Part shown: positions 1 through 8,965 of the stretch, piece by piece
Position numbering within the stretch: position 1 is the stretch's first letter
How the letters are laid out: the number at the start of each line of letters is the position of its first letter
Assembly: GCA_965202895.1 (NCBI GenBank)
Contig: OZ241901.1
Location: forward strand, 248,001 to 312,000
DNA: 64,000 bases
Direction: 5' to 3'
Origin: JAJDXW01 sp965202895
Lineage (GTDB): Bacteria > Pseudomonadota > Gammaproteobacteria > HK1
Position numbers and translations under genes: made by a program
Notes under the pieces: generated by a model
What the model saw: the letters and a program-made list of their open reading frames with translations, nothing else
What the model was told of the DNA's origin: nothing
The model's database searches: none

Positions 1-738
1 ATGGGCGACGAACTCACCGCCAATCTGGCCGTGGCGCTCAAGGTGCTGTTGGAAACGGAACGACGGAACGCAGCAGGCGTCGATGATGAGCGACGCAATG
101 ATCTGCGCCGGGAAATCGAACGACATGGAGCGATATTGAGCAATGATGACGCGTTGCATGAGCTGTTCGAAAACCATATCATCAATTTGCCCGAGGCAGA
201 ACGCCCGACCAGCAATCCACAGAAGTATCGCATGTATGGCGATTGGGAGAAATCCCACACAGATCGAGCAGACGAATTGAAGAGAGAATTATCCGAACTG
301 GAAGGGCAGCCCGTCGACAAGCAGGCGGTTTTCGGCAGTGCACGGAACAAGGTAATGCACCTGTTGCAGCGTGAAGCGCGAGCCGTCGGCCTGCTGCCTG
401 AAAGGGAGCTCTCTCCTTTGAAACAACCTTCTGATGATTCCAACGTCGCCGGAATCGGTGAAGGTAGAAAAATGAAGAAGAGATTCAAACAACTCGAAGA
501 TCACATAATACCCGTTCTTCAGCTGATGAAAAAAGGCACAAGTCACGCCAAGGCTTTCAAGATGGTGGCTGAGAAGTTGGACGTCCATCCTGGTACTGTT
601 CGTGATCGGTGTACGCGGGGCCTGGATGGCGGCAACACTCGGGGATTTGTCGAAAGTGTCCGAAATGGCGGCATCATTCATATATTGAAAGCCAAATTCC
701 CTCGACAGGTGGAGTTGATAGAACGCGAGTTGCAATGA
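1..738 (+). CDS. Unknown protein with possible C-terminal helix-turn-helix
   Basis: Encodes 245 aa if the ATG at base 1 is the start; the window begins exactly there, so the gene could extend upstream. I do not recognise the family. The first 150 residues are charged and look helical. Residues about 178-208 (KGTSHAKAFKMVAEKL, then VHPGTVRDRCTRGL) look like a helix-turn-helix followed by a conserved TVRDRCTRGL block, which suggests a DNA-binding role (inference). The gene is visibly AT-richer than the genes from 1.1 kb onward, so it may be horizontally acquired. No partner can be assigned because the left neighbour lies outside the window. Confidence 0.6.
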   Translation: MGDELTANLAVALKVLLETERRNAAGVDDERRNDLRREIERHGAILSNDDALHELFENHIINLPEAERPTSNPQKYRMYGDWEKSHTDRADELKRELSELEGQPVDKQAVFGSARNKVMHLLQREARAVGLLPERELSPLKQPSDDSNVAGIGEGRKMKKRFKQLEDHIIPVLQLMKKGTSHAKAFKMVAEKLDVHPGTVRDRCTRGLDGGNTRGFVESVRNGGIIHILKAKFPRQVELIERELQ

Positions 739-816
739 AGTGCTCCGACGCCAAAGCAAGGTTGCTTCCGTCATTCTTTCCATCAGTGGATCTCTCGATC
801 CGGCTTGGACGAGATA

Positions 817-906
817 TCATCCTGGCAAGTCGGGAGCGGGGCCGATAAAGTAGCCATCTTCGGCTTCTTCAATGACGATCCGTAGACGCCGTTCATTCGC
901 GTTCAT
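817..906 (-). pseudogene. HicB-like antitoxin N-terminal remnant
   Basis: A 29-residue reading frame that runs through RIVIEEAEDGYFIGPAPDLPG-type sequence and then meets TGA. HicB-family antitoxins start with a similar strand (V-I-E-x-x-E-D-G-x-(F/Y)-x-x-x-x-P-D-L-P-G-C) and continue for about 40-100 residues. Here the frame stops straight after DLPG and I found no continuation in the other frames. No HicA toxin is visible next to it. This is probably a decayed fragment; a chance match is possible because the stretch is short. Confidence 0.4.
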
Positions 907-1139
907 CCTCGATTCGATTACAAGAGACAAGCGTCTTCGGCGTGTGGAGCCAATGGTCGACCAACCGGCAATCCGTGGTTCCGCTCGTGTGACAGCGGCC
1001 AGCCGGTATTCCCAACGACATTCCTGCTGGCCGTCGCTCGGACGAATGCCTGCACCGGGCTTCGGGCGGGGACATCTCCGCATCCTTGCGGAAAATGCTT
1101 CATTGTCGGTTGGTTGGAGTCGGGGTAGCAGGGCCCTCA

Positions 1140-1901
1140 CTACCAGCGAAGGCGGAAGTCGTTCCGGCCGGACCGATCGCGGCCCCGCATCAGGAACAGG
1201 GTGCGCCGGGTGTGGTCCATGATCCCCTTCTCGTCGGCGAGCCGGCGGGCGACGCCGCGGTCGAACACGGACGTGGTCGGCATGTAGCGGAGGGTCATGC
1301 CCCGGCGCGGATGCGGCGACCGGTTCGCCTCCGAGCCGTGGGCGAGGAACACGTCGTGCAGCGAGACCTGGCCCGCCTCGAGCACGAGGTCCACCGCTTC
1401 GGACTCGTCGTACTCCGAATCCACCAGCTCCTGGTTGAGGGTGAGGTCGGGGCTCGCATTGGTATGGTGGGAGAGCAGGCGCCTGCTTCGGTGGGAGCCG
1501 CGGATGAACCGCAGGCACCCGTTCTCACGGGTCGCGTCGTCGACCGCGATCCAGACCGTGCACGTCGCGAGCGGCCGGATCGGCCAGTACTCGCCGTCCT
1601 GGTGCCAGGGGGTGGCGTAGCCGTCGAGGGCCGGCTTGGCGAAGAAGCTCGAGTTCCAGAGGGCGAAGTCCGGCCCGAGCACCTGCTCGACCATGTCCAG
1701 CACCTCCGGGACCCGGGCGTGGTTGAGGAACGAGAGGTCGAAGGCGAGCACGTTCGGACAGTAGTTCAGGAACTCGGGATGCTTCGCGAGCAGCCGGTCG
1801 TGGGCCTCGCGGATCTCCTCGACGTGTTCGTCGGGAAGGCGGTAGTCGGGGACGACGAAGCCGTCCTCGCGGTATTGCTCCAACTGGGTCTTCGTGAGCA
1901 T
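1140..1901 (-). CDS. Phytanoyl-CoA dioxygenase (PhyH) family protein
   Basis: A 253-aa member of the PhyH group of Fe(II)/2-oxoglutarate-dependent oxygenases, which hydroxylate small organic substrates; the substrate here is unknown. The iron-binding H-x-D is seen in WHQDGEYW (H100, D102), and the distal His is probably H188 in FLAHGSEAN. The RRGMTLRYMP strand near 199-208 supplies the usual 2OG-binding Arg. The start was set at the ATG at 1899-1901, preceded by GAGGGAGC; an upstream in-frame extension is Arg/Pro-rich and not protein-like. It is followed on the same strand by nitroreductase and MFS genes, possibly one catabolic group. Confidence 0.88.
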   Translation of the reverse strand: MLTKTQLEQYREDGFVVPDYRLPDEHVEEIREAHDRLLAKHPEFLNYCPNVLAFDLSFLNHARVPEVLDMVEQVLGPDFALWNSSFFAKPALDGYATPWHQDGEYWPIRPLATCTVWIAVDDATRENGCLRFIRGSHRSRRLLSHHTNASPDLTLNQELVDSEYDESEAVDLVLEAGQVSLHDVFLAHGSEANRSPHPRRGMTLRYMPTTSVFDRGVARRLADEKGIMDHTRRTLFLMRGRDRSGRNDFRLRW

Positions 1902-2015
1902 CGTCTTCGAGCTCCCTCGGTCCGTGCGTGCCGGCGCCGGCCGGCTCCCCCTCCGTCTCCGGGCTTGCGGCGCCGTCACGGGCGCGGCGTCATGATCCGG
2001 GAACGCGCGGCCGCG

Positions 2016-2672
2016 TCACTCCCAAGGGGGAGGCGTGCCCCACTCGTTCCAGGAGGTGGTGTGCGAGGTCGGGTACCGCGCGGTGGGCCCGAAGCGGCCG
2101 CGCGGGTAGCCGAGCGGGATGCAGCAGTGGAACGCCATGTCCTCGGGGACCCCGAACATCGCGTACACCCGCTCCATGACCTGTGGATGCAAGGTGGTGA
2201 GCACCGAACCGATCCCCAGGGCGCGCGCCGCGAGCAGGACGTTCTGCACGGCCGGGAAGGTGGACGCCGCGGCCACCCCGGAGGGCAGCGAGAACGCGAG
2301 GATGACGACCGGTGCGCTGTCCATCTCGTCGGCCAGCCGGGCCGGCATCCGATACGGCGACCCGTCCGGGATGTCCTCCTTGCCGGACCATCCGTACTCG
2401 TCCCGGCGCTTCGCCCACCAGGCCTCGTGGTAGAGCGCACCGAACTCGCGGATCCGTTCCCGGTCGCGGACGACCAGGAAGCGCGCGGGCTGGGCGTTCG
2501 CCCCGTTCGGAGCCTTGGACCCGGCGTCCAGGATGGTGTGGAGCTGGTCGTCGGTGATCGGTCGATCGGGGTCGAGGCGGCGGATGGCGCGCTGGGTGAA
2601 CATCGCTTCGCCGAGCGCCATGCCGAGCACATCGGGGGGCGCGAGGCGAACCATTTCGGTGGTGTCGTTCAT
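2016..2672 (-). CDS. Nitroreductase family FMN oxidoreductase
   Basis: A 218-aa flavin reductase-like protein of the nitroreductase fold, which uses FMN and NAD(P)H to reduce nitro groups, quinones or enones, or for dehalogenation. The FMN phosphate region is seen in QRAIRRLDPDRPI (about 27-39), followed by the SKAPNGANAQPARFLVV segment typical of the family, and a second FMN-contact region in the VLLAARALGIGSVLTTL helix (about 146-162). AAGGAG lies 13 nt before the ATG, a long spacing. It sits between PhyH and MFS genes on the same strand; the physiological substrate cannot be told from sequence. Confidence 0.87.
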   Translation of the reverse strand: MNDTTEMVRLAPPDVLGMALGEAMFTQRAIRRLDPDRPITDDQLHTILDAGSKAPNGANAQPARFLVVRDRERIREFGALYHEAWWAKRRDEYGWSGKEDIPDGSPYRMPARLADEMDSAPVVILAFSLPSGVAAASTFPAVQNVLLAARALGIGSVLTTLHPQVMERVYAMFGVPEDMAFHCCIPLGYPRGRFGPTARYPTSHTTSWNEWGTPPPWE

Positions 2673-2818
2673 CGGACTGCGTCTTCTCCTTGCAGTGAGG
2701 GGGACCTCGCCCGTGCATCGGTGCTTCCCGGCCCGACCGGGCGGCCGGTCGGCCGGGCGGGCGCCGCCGCACCTCCCGCCGTCCGCCCGCGCCCCCGATC
2801 ATGCGCCGTGGAGGCCGG

Positions 2819-4042
2819 TCATGCAAAGACCGGGATCCGCGATCGCAGCAGGAACAGGCCCGCGATGAGGAGATTGAGCACGTTGAACACGATCGCGGCC
2901 GCGAAGGCGGTCGTGTAAGCGCCGGTCAGATCGAAGAGCACCCCGGCCAACCACCCTCCGAACGCCATCCCGAGCATCGTGAACAGCATGATCCATCCAA
3001 GCCGCCATCCGGCTTCGCCGGCCGAGAAGTAGCGCCGCACGATGAGGGCGTAGGACGGGACGATCCCGCCCTGGCTGAGTCCGAACAGCGCGCACGCGGC
3101 GTACAGCTCGACGAGCCCGTCGATCGGAATGAAGCACGCGATGGTCACCGCCTGCCCCAGCGAGCCGAGCACCAGGGTGCGAAGCCCTCCGATCCGGTCC
3201 GAGACCCAGCCGTAGACGATGCGGCTCACGAACCCGCCGAAGAACACGATCGAGAGCATCTCGGCGCCGCGGGCGGCGGGATGTCCGAGATCGGTCGCGT
3301 GGGCCACGATGTGGGCCTGCGGCGTCGCCATCGCGATGCAGCAGCCGAGCCCCGCCATGCACAGCAGGCTCTGCATCGCGGTCGGGGTGAACCCGAGCGC
3401 CCGCCGCCGGCGCGTCCCGTCCCGTGCGGGGTCCCGCGGCAGGCTCATCCTCGGACGCAGCAGCAGGGAGAGGGGGGTCATCACCAGCAGGCATGCGATG
3501 CCGACCCGGGTCCAGGTCTCGCGCCAGCCGAGTTCGTCGATCCCGATCTGCAGCAACGGAGGCCACATCGTGCCGGCGAGGTAGGAGCCGCTGATCACGA
3601 CGGAGGTCGCGATCCCGCGCCGCCGATCGAACCAGAGGGTGATGTTCGCGACGAGCGGCACCATGATCGTCGACATCCCGAGGAAGCCCACGAGCAGGCC
3701 GAAGGCGAGCACGAGCTGCCACAGGGCCGTCGCCTGTCCGGCCAGGAACAGGCCGGACGCCATTGCGATGCTCCCGGTCAGGGCGGGCCACACGATGCCG
3801 ACCCGGTCGGACCACCATCCCATCAGGATCCCGCCGAAGCCGAACCCGGTGAAGAGGACCGCGTAGGCGAAGGAGACGCCGCCTCGGGTGGCGCCGAGAT
3901 CGATGGCCACCGGCTTCAGGGCGACGACGATGGAATAGAGCCCGCCGAAACCGACGGCCATGATCGCGAGCGACGCAAAGACCCGCACCCAGGCGTAGGC
4001 GGAATCGATGCGCGCATCCTTGGGAACCGGTGCGGCGCTCAC
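2819..4042 (-). CDS. MFS transporter
   Basis: A 407-aa membrane protein with about 12 hydrophobic segments and the domain layout of the major facilitator superfamily. The loop after the second segment carries MGWWSDRVGIVWP (G-x-x-x-D-R motif) and the equivalent loop in the second half carries YGWVSDRIGGLRTL, the classic MFS repeat. It probably moves a small organic anion by proton symport; monocarboxylate/oxalate-type carriers look similar, but the substrate is inference. The start has no strong Shine-Dalgarno sequence. It is the first gene of a same-strand row with nitroreductase and PhyH downstream. Confidence 0.87.
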   Translation of the reverse strand: MSAAPVPKDARIDSAYAWVRVFASLAIMAVGFGGLYSIVVALKPVAIDLGATRGGVSFAYAVLFTGFGFGGILMGWWSDRVGIVWPALTGSIAMASGLFLAGQATALWQLVLAFGLLVGFLGMSTIMVPLVANITLWFDRRRGIATSVVISGSYLAGTMWPPLLQIGIDELGWRETWTRVGIACLLVMTPLSLLLRPRMSLPRDPARDGTRRRRALGFTPTAMQSLLCMAGLGCCIAMATPQAHIVAHATDLGHPAARGAEMLSIVFFGGFVSRIVYGWVSDRIGGLRTLVLGSLGQAVTIACFIPIDGLVELYAACALFGLSQGGIVPSYALIVRRYFSAGEAGWRLGWIMLFTMLGMAFGGWLAGVLFDLTGAYTTAFAAAIVFNVLNLLIAGLFLLRSRIPVFA

Positions 4043-4081
4043 CCCCGTAGTCTACCGTCATGGGTGCGGAGGGGAGGGTCG

Positions 4082-4389
4082 TTTCACGCTGCGGAGCTGG
4101 TTCGGGCCGGTGAACGCCGGTTCGGTCGAATCAGGGCGGCGAAGGTCCTGGGAACGGCGCCTCCCACGGAAGCGGGCGTCCTCGGAAGGGCGCGTCCTGG
4201 GAGCGGCGCGTTCTCCGGACACGGGTGTTTCGCCCGTATCGACCCGCGGCGGTCTTGCCGTCCCATTTGCGGGCGGGACGCCCGGGTCCCGAAGCCGCCC
4301 GCGTCCTCGGGACGCGCCGTCCCTTGGACGCGCCGTCCCAGGAAGAGCGGTGGGCATCGATGCCTGGCCGCGAGTCGGTCAGCGTGAAA
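4082..4389. repeat. Repeat B, copy 1 (MITE-like, inverted core)
   Basis: A 308-bp GC-rich non-coding element bounded by short inverted ends (TTTCACGCTG at 4082-4091, CAGCGTGAAA at 4380-4389). The arms match the arms of the copies at 5755-5981 and 43869-44132 but in swapped, reverse-complement order. The central segment (about 4228-4287, including GGTCTTGCCGTCCCATTTGC) has the same orientation as in those copies. It fills most of the gap between the MFS and LysR genes. No reading frame in it looks real. Confidence 0.7.
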
Positions 4390-4506
4390 AAGCCCTGGTG
4401 CGGGGGGAGGGACGGGCGGCTCGCCCCGATCCGGCCCCGCCCTCCGGACCGCCATGTCGTCGGGCCGCCGGAGGACCCGCCCGGCGCCTGCGTCCGCGCC
4501 GCCCCC

Positions 4507-5361
4507 CTACCGGCGATGCCGGACGATATGCGTCAGGCCCGCGAGGGCGACGGACTGCATCTCCTGGTCCACGGGCTCGACGGGGTAGACCACGAATGCC
4601 GATATGGGGAAGAACGGGGCGTCGCGCACCTCGTGGAGGCGTCCTTCCTCGATCCAGGGGTCCGCGATCGAACGGGAGAGATAGGCCGCGCCGCCCTGGA
4701 GCAGGATGTGGTTGAGGGCGACCCCCGGCAGGGGCGTCCGGATCGACGGCATCCTCCGGTCCGGGAAGGCGTCCGCGTAGGCGGCGCGGAAAGAGTCGCC
4801 CCAGTCCACGAAGACGTAGTCCTCGTCCCAGCGCTTGTCGAGCGACCGCGGCTCGCTCGACACCAGGATCAGCCTGTCGGTGTAGAGGGTCTCGATCCTG
4901 AGTCCGGGCTTGGTGCGGGGCCGGAACGCGACCGCGATGTCGATGAGGGCGTCGTCGAGCCTGCGCATGAGCGACTCCGAGTCGCCGGCTTCCACCCGAA
5001 GGGCGATCTCGGGATGGCGTTCGTTGACCCACCCGATCCACTCCGTCGCGAGCCACTCGGCGAGGACGGACTGGATCCCCAGCGCGCACTCGATGCGCTG
5101 CGGCTCCACGAGCGAGAGGTATTGCCGCCCGCGCTCCCACGCGCGGACCGCGGTATCCGCGTAGGGGGCCATGCGCCGTCCGGGGCCCGTCAGCACCGCG
5201 CCGTTCTTGAGCCGCTGGAACAGGATCTGGCCGGTCTGCTCCTCCAGGGTGCGGATGCGTGCGCTCACGGTCGACTGGCTGACGTGGAGTCTCTCCGCCG
5301 AACGGTGGAAGCTTCCGGTGCGGGCGACGTCGAGGAAGGTCTTCAGGTGCTCGATGTTCAA
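4507..5361 (-). CDS. LysR family transcriptional regulator
   Basis: A 284-aa LysR-type regulator. The winged helix-turn-helix occupies about residues 3-62 (FLDVARTGSFHRSAERLHVS, then QSTVSARIRTLEE), followed by the periplasmic-binding-like effector domain. The TTG at 5359-5361 is preferred because LysR proteins normally begin right before the first HTH helix (here L/M-NIEHLK). A TTG at 5434-5436 would add 25 residues. Neither has a clear Shine-Dalgarno sequence. Its target is probably a neighbouring operon, either the PhyH-nitroreductase-MFS row or the divergent epoxide hydrolase at 6067; this is inference. Confidence 0.87.
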   Translation of the reverse strand: MNIEHLKTFLDVARTGSFHRSAERLHVSQSTVSARIRTLEEQTGQILFQRLKNGAVLTGPGRRMAPYADTAVRAWERGRQYLSLVEPQRIECALGIQSVLAEWLATEWIGWVNERHPEIALRVEAGDSESLMRRLDDALIDIAVAFRPRTKPGLRIETLYTDRLILVSSEPRSLDKRWDEDYVFVDWGDSFRAAYADAFPDRRMPSIRTPLPGVALNHILLQGGAAYLSRSIADPWIEEGRLHEVRDAPFFPISAFVVYPVEPVDQEMQSVALAGLTHIVRHRR

Positions 5362-5754
5362 GGGAGCGGGGGTTAGGTCGCCGGGGTCCGTGGCCGCAGT
5401 ATGTCCATATCTCTCGATGTTTTCAAGGGTAATCAATTATTTTCATGGAACACGGCGATGAGGATGAACCCCGTTCCGTCGAGTCCCGTCGATTCGGGGT
5501 CCCTGGACGGCTCCGGGTTCGGGGAACGGCGTCGTCCCGATCGCCGCCGGAATGGGCCGATCGAGCCTCGCACGGCCTCTGCCCTTCTTGGAAAGGGGGT
5601 CCGGGCGCGGCGGCCGGCGACCCCGTGCCCCATGCCTCCGAGGCGGCGGCGGTCGCGGACCCCGGTGCGATGCCCGGCACGATGGCCGGAGGGAGACGGG
5701 CCCGGGTCCCCCCTCCCCGCATCCCTGCCCCCCGAATCGATCCATCCCAGGACC

Positions 5755-5981
5755 TTTCCACGCTGACCGACTCGCGGCTGGACGTCGATGCCCATCGCTC
5801 TTCCTGGGAACGGGCGTCCTGGGAACGCGGGCGTCCTCGCCCGCATCGATCGGCGGCAGTCTTGCCGTCCTCATTTGCGGGCGGGACACAAGCGTTCCCA
5901 GGACGCGCGTTCCCAAGACCTCCGCCGCTCTCATTCGACCGAACCCGGTTCACCCGCGCGAACCGGTTCCGCAGCGTGAAA
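5755..5981. repeat. Repeat B, copy 2 (MITE-like)
   Basis: A 227-bp element with inverted ends (TTTCCACGCTG at 5755, CAGCGTGAAA at 5972-5981) lying between lysR and the epoxide hydrolase gene. The arms contain GACTCGCGGCTGGACGTCGA on the left and ATTCGACCGAACCCGGTTCA on the right. The core contains CTCGCCCGCATCGATCGGCG and GGCAGTCTTGCCGTCC. It has the same layout as copy 3 at 43.9 kb. The rest of the 5362-6066 gap holds no recognisable gene. Confidence 0.7.
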
Positions 5982-6066
5982 AGTCCTGCGATCCATCCGG
6001 ATCGCTCTCGCCCACACGGCCCGAACCGGTCAGAATCACCGTGCGGAGGCCACGGGAGGAACAGGA

Positions 6067-7233
6067 ATGAGGCCAGCCCCCGAACCGTTCCGGATCGACG
6101 TACCGGACGAGACCCTGGCGGACCTGCGCGAGCGCCTCGCCCGCACCCGGTGGCCCGACCAGATCGAGGGGTACGGGTGGCGGCAGGGGGCGGAGCTCGG
6201 GGCCGTCCGGCGCTACGCCGCCTATTGGGCCGACGGCTACGACTGGCGGGCGGCGGAAGCCGGCCTCAACCGTCTCCGTCAATTCACCGCTCCGGCCGGG
6301 GGTCTTCGCATCCACTTCGTGCACGAGCGCTCTCCCCATGAGGACGCAACCCCGCTCCTCATCCAGCACGGCTGGCCGGGCTCGTTCTTCGAGTTCCACG
6401 ACGTCGTCGAGATGCTGACCCATCCCGAGCGGCATGGCGGCGAGCCGAGCGATGCGTTTCACGTCGTGGCTCCGTCCCTTCCCGGCTATGCGTTCTCCGA
6501 AGCGCCGCGCGAGCCCGGCATGCACCCGGGGGCGATCGGCGAGGTCATGCACGAGCTGATGCACGACGTGCTCGGCTACGAGCGCTACGGGGCGCAGGGC
6601 GGGGATTGGGGCGCGCTCGTCGCCTCGGCCATGGCCCTCCGGCATCCCGGGTCCGTCGTCGGCCTTCACCTCAACATGCAGGGATACCGGGCGAAGACCG
6701 GCGGCGGCGCCCGCCCCCTCGACGACGAGGAGAAGGCCTGGCTCGCCAGGGCGCGCGAGGCGTTCGCAGAGGACATGGCCTACTTCGCCATCCAGGGCAC
6801 CCGCCCCACCTCGCTCGGGTACGGTCTCCACGACTCGCCGGCCGGTCTGCTCGGGTGGTTCCTCGAGAAGTTCACCGCCTGGACCGACTGCGGCGGGGTC
6901 CTCGAGAACGCGGTCACCCGAGACGACTTCCTGACGAATCTCATGCTCTATTGGGCCACGGGGAGCATCGCCTCGGCGGCGCGCATCTACTACGAGCACG
7001 TCCACACCGGGGGCCGCGGCGCGCTCGCGGCGGGCGAGCGCATCGAGGTCCCCACCGCGATGGCGGTCTTCCCCCGGGAGATCCTGATCGGGCCGCGGCA
7101 GTGGGTGGAACGGGCGTACAACGTCGTCCGCTGGACGGAGATGCCCCGGGGCGGGCACTTCGCGGCGCTCGAGCAGCCCGAGCTGCTGGCGGCCGACGTC
7201 CGCGCCTTCTTCCGCGACCTCCGCCGGCCGTAG
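6067..7233 (+). CDS. Epoxide hydrolase family protein (EHN-type alpha/beta hydrolase)
   Basis: A 388-aa soluble epoxide hydrolase-like enzyme, expected to open an epoxide to a diol by an Asp-ester mechanism. The N-terminal EHN domain (about 1-110, with RERLARTRWPDQIEG) is followed by the oxyanion motif HGWPG (101-105) and the nucleophile elbow GGDWG (D180). The C-terminal GGHFAALEQPE supplies the catalytic His. The lid carries YW and IYYEH tyrosines of the kind that activate the epoxide. A strong GGGAGGAA site precedes the ATG. It faces a same-locus alcohol dehydrogenase at 7377, which could act on the diol (inference). Confidence 0.9.
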   Translation: MRPAPEPFRIDVPDETLADLRERLARTRWPDQIEGYGWRQGAELGAVRRYAAYWADGYDWRAAEAGLNRLRQFTAPAGGLRIHFVHERSPHEDATPLLIQHGWPGSFFEFHDVVEMLTHPERHGGEPSDAFHVVAPSLPGYAFSEAPREPGMHPGAIGEVMHELMHDVLGYERYGAQGGDWGALVASAMALRHPGSVVGLHLNMQGYRAKTGGGARPLDDEEKAWLARAREAFAEDMAYFAIQGTRPTSLGYGLHDSPAGLLGWFLEKFTAWTDCGGVLENAVTRDDFLTNLMLYWATGSIASAARIYYEHVHTGGRGALAAGERIEVPTAMAVFPREILIGPRQWVERAYNVVRWTEMPRGGHFAALEQPELLAADVRAFFRDLRRP

Positions 7234-7376
7234 CCGCCGTCCGCCGGACCCCGGCCGGACCCCGCTTCGCCGCGCGGCGAAGCGGCAGGCACTACGGCGC
7301 GCGCGGCCCGGCGCCGCGGTGGCGGCCGAAAGCCGGTCGGCCCGGAGGAGGCGCGCGCCGCCGCGGCCGCCCGGCG

Positions 7377-8462
7377 TCAGCCGTGGAGGATGACCCCGCG
7401 CGCGTTCACCCCTCGCTCGAGGTCCTCGAACGCCCGCGGCGCTTCGTCGAGCGTGTAGGTGCGGGTCACCATGCCGTCGAGGTCGAGCAGGCCGCGCCGG
7501 TAGAGGTCGAGGTAGGTCGGGAAGTCCGACTTGAAGTTGACGCTCCCGTACATGCACCCGCGGATCGTCTTGGAGGTGAGCGGCAGGATGAGGGAGTTCA
7601 CCGAGAACCGCTCTTCCGCCCGTCCCACCCCGACGAGCACCGCGGTCCCGCCCCGCCGCGCGGCCTTGATGCAGGTCTCGATGGTCGCGGGGAGCCCGAT
7701 CACCTCGAACGCGTAATCCACCCCGATCCCGCCGGTCAGGGCCATGATCTCGCGCAACGCGTGTCCGCCCGGGGGGATCGTGTCGGTCGCGCCGAACTGC
7801 CTCGCCATCTCCATCTTCTCGGCCGAGAGGTCGACCGCGATGATCCGCTTCGCGCCCGCGATGCGGCAGCCCTGGATGACGGAGAGGCCGACCCCGCCGC
7901 ATCCGACCACCGCCGCGGTGGAGCCCGGGCGCACCGCGGCGGTCTTGATCGCCGCCCCGACCCCGGTGCTGACCCCGCATCCGACGAGCGCGGCGGCCTG
8001 GAACGGAACGTCCTTCTCGATGGGGACGACGCAGATGCCGGGCACCACCGCGTGCTCGGCCATGTTGCCGAGGAAGGACATCACCTTCACGTCCTCCCCG
8101 TTGCGGTGGACCCGGGTGGTTCCGTCGAGCTGGTTGCCTTCGTTGGGCGCCACCGAGCAGAGATAGGGCTCGCCGTGGATACAATGGAAGCACTCGCCGC
8201 ACTGGGGGATGAAGGAGAGCACCACATGGTCGCCGGGGCGGACGTGGCTCACGCCTTCACCCACTTCCTCGACGACCCCCGCCCCTTCGTGGCCGAGCAC
8301 GACCGGGAACGTGCTCGGAATGGTCCCGTTCAGGATGGAGAGGTCGGAGTGGCAGACCCCGGTCGCCATCATCCGCACCCGGACCTCGCCGCTCTGCGGG
8401 GGGTCGAGCTCCACGTCGACGACGGCAAGCTCGTCGCGCCCGGTCGCCACCACCGCTTTCAT
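7377..8462 (-). CDS. Zinc-dependent alcohol dehydrogenase (MDR family)
   Basis: A 361-aa medium-chain dehydrogenase. Catalytic-zinc ligands are C37 (GVCHSD), H58-E59 (GHEGAG) and the Cys in ALVGCGVSTG. The structural zinc lobe is CGECFHCIHGEPYLC (C88, C91, C94, C102). The Rossmann motif GCGGVG and an Asp at the end of the second strand (AVDLSAEK) indicate NAD preference. The ATG at 8460-8462 is preceded by GAGGAGG; longer in-frame extensions are Arg/Pro-rich. It converges with the epoxide hydrolase gene. It resembles class III/aryl-alcohol dehydrogenases, but the substrate is not certain. Confidence 0.9.
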   Translation of the reverse strand: MKAVVATGRDELAVVDVELDPPQSGEVRVRMMATGVCHSDLSILNGTIPSTFPVVLGHEGAGVVEEVGEGVSHVRPGDHVVLSFIPQCGECFHCIHGEPYLCSVAPNEGNQLDGTTRVHRNGEDVKVMSFLGNMAEHAVVPGICVVPIEKDVPFQAAALVGCGVSTGVGAAIKTAAVRPGSTAAVVGCGGVGLSVIQGCRIAGAKRIIAVDLSAEKMEMARQFGATDTIPPGGHALREIMALTGGIGVDYAFEVIGLPATIETCIKAARRGGTAVLVGVGRAEERFSVNSLILPLTSKTIRGCMYGSVNFKSDFPTYLDLYRRGLLDLDGMVTRTYTLDEAPRAFEDLERGVNARGVILHG

Positions 8463-8663
8463 TCGCCTCGTCCTCCTCTTCCAGCCGGTCCACGGTCCGC
8501 GCCCTGGTCGACGACCGGGCGGCGGGATCTTAGCGCGGACACGGCCGCGCGGTAGCGCTGCAGCGGCGGCGGGTCGGGCCGGGACGGGACGGGGGAGGTC
8601 GAATCCTTGCACCACCCCCCGCGCCCGAGGGCTCCTCCCGAGCCGCCGGAGTCCCCGTTTGGG

Positions 8664-8768
8664 CTATTCGTCATCATCGCCATCGCCTCCGAAGATTGCG
8701 GCGGCCGTGGCGGCGGAATAGAGGGCCATCAAGCGGGCCGACTCGGGGGGCGGAAGCGGGGCGGTCAT
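8664..8768 (-). CDS. 34-aa small ORF overlapping an HNH remnant (ATGA)
   Basis: A 34-residue frame starting MTAPLPPPESARLMALYSAA and ending in an acidic GGDGDDE tail. Its ATG (8766-8768) overlaps the TGA of the HNH fragment upstream in an ATGA junction, the usual sign of translational coupling. I do not recognise it. It is too short to judge by composition; the coupling is the only reason to list it. Confidence 0.3.
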   Translation of the reverse strand: MTAPLPPPESARLMALYSAATAAAIFGGDGDDDE

Positions 8769-8953
8769 GCCGGCAACCCTCGGGGCGCGTGAAGCGCATC
8801 GAACGCGGCAAGCGCCCCGGTCATGGTACGAGTGCCTTTCAAGCAGTTGCAGCTACCGCAAAGCAGTTGCAGGTTGTCGTCGTCATCCGGGCCGCCATGT
8901 GCACGCGGTGGATGCCGCCTTCTTCCGGGGCGGCCGGCGCGGCTGCGGGCCAT
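8765..8953 (-). pseudogene. HNH endonuclease C-terminal fragment
   Basis: The frame carries HGGPDDDDNLQLLCGSCN followed by CLKGTRTM, which matches the second half of an HNH nuclease core (G-G-x-D-x-x-x-N-L-Q-x-L-C-x-x-C-N-x-x-K-G). The first half, with the D-H-I histidines, should lie immediately upstream but is not present in frame; only about 15 unrelated residues separate the core from a VOC gene. The gene therefore looks 5'-truncated and inactive. Its tail ends in an ATGA overlap with a 34-aa frame. Confidence 0.55.
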
Positions 8954-8965
8954 GCTTGGCCCGGG

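Noticed and set aside
3219..4387. Several reading frames through repeat B copy 1
   Set aside because: The translated peptides recur at the other repeat B copies in different frames because the DNA is repeated, not because a protein is conserved.
5950..8202. Long minus-strand frame across the epoxide hydrolase and alcohol dehydrogenase genes
   Set aside because: It spans two genes with clear motifs in other frames and is Arg/Pro/Gly-rich; a GC-content artefact.
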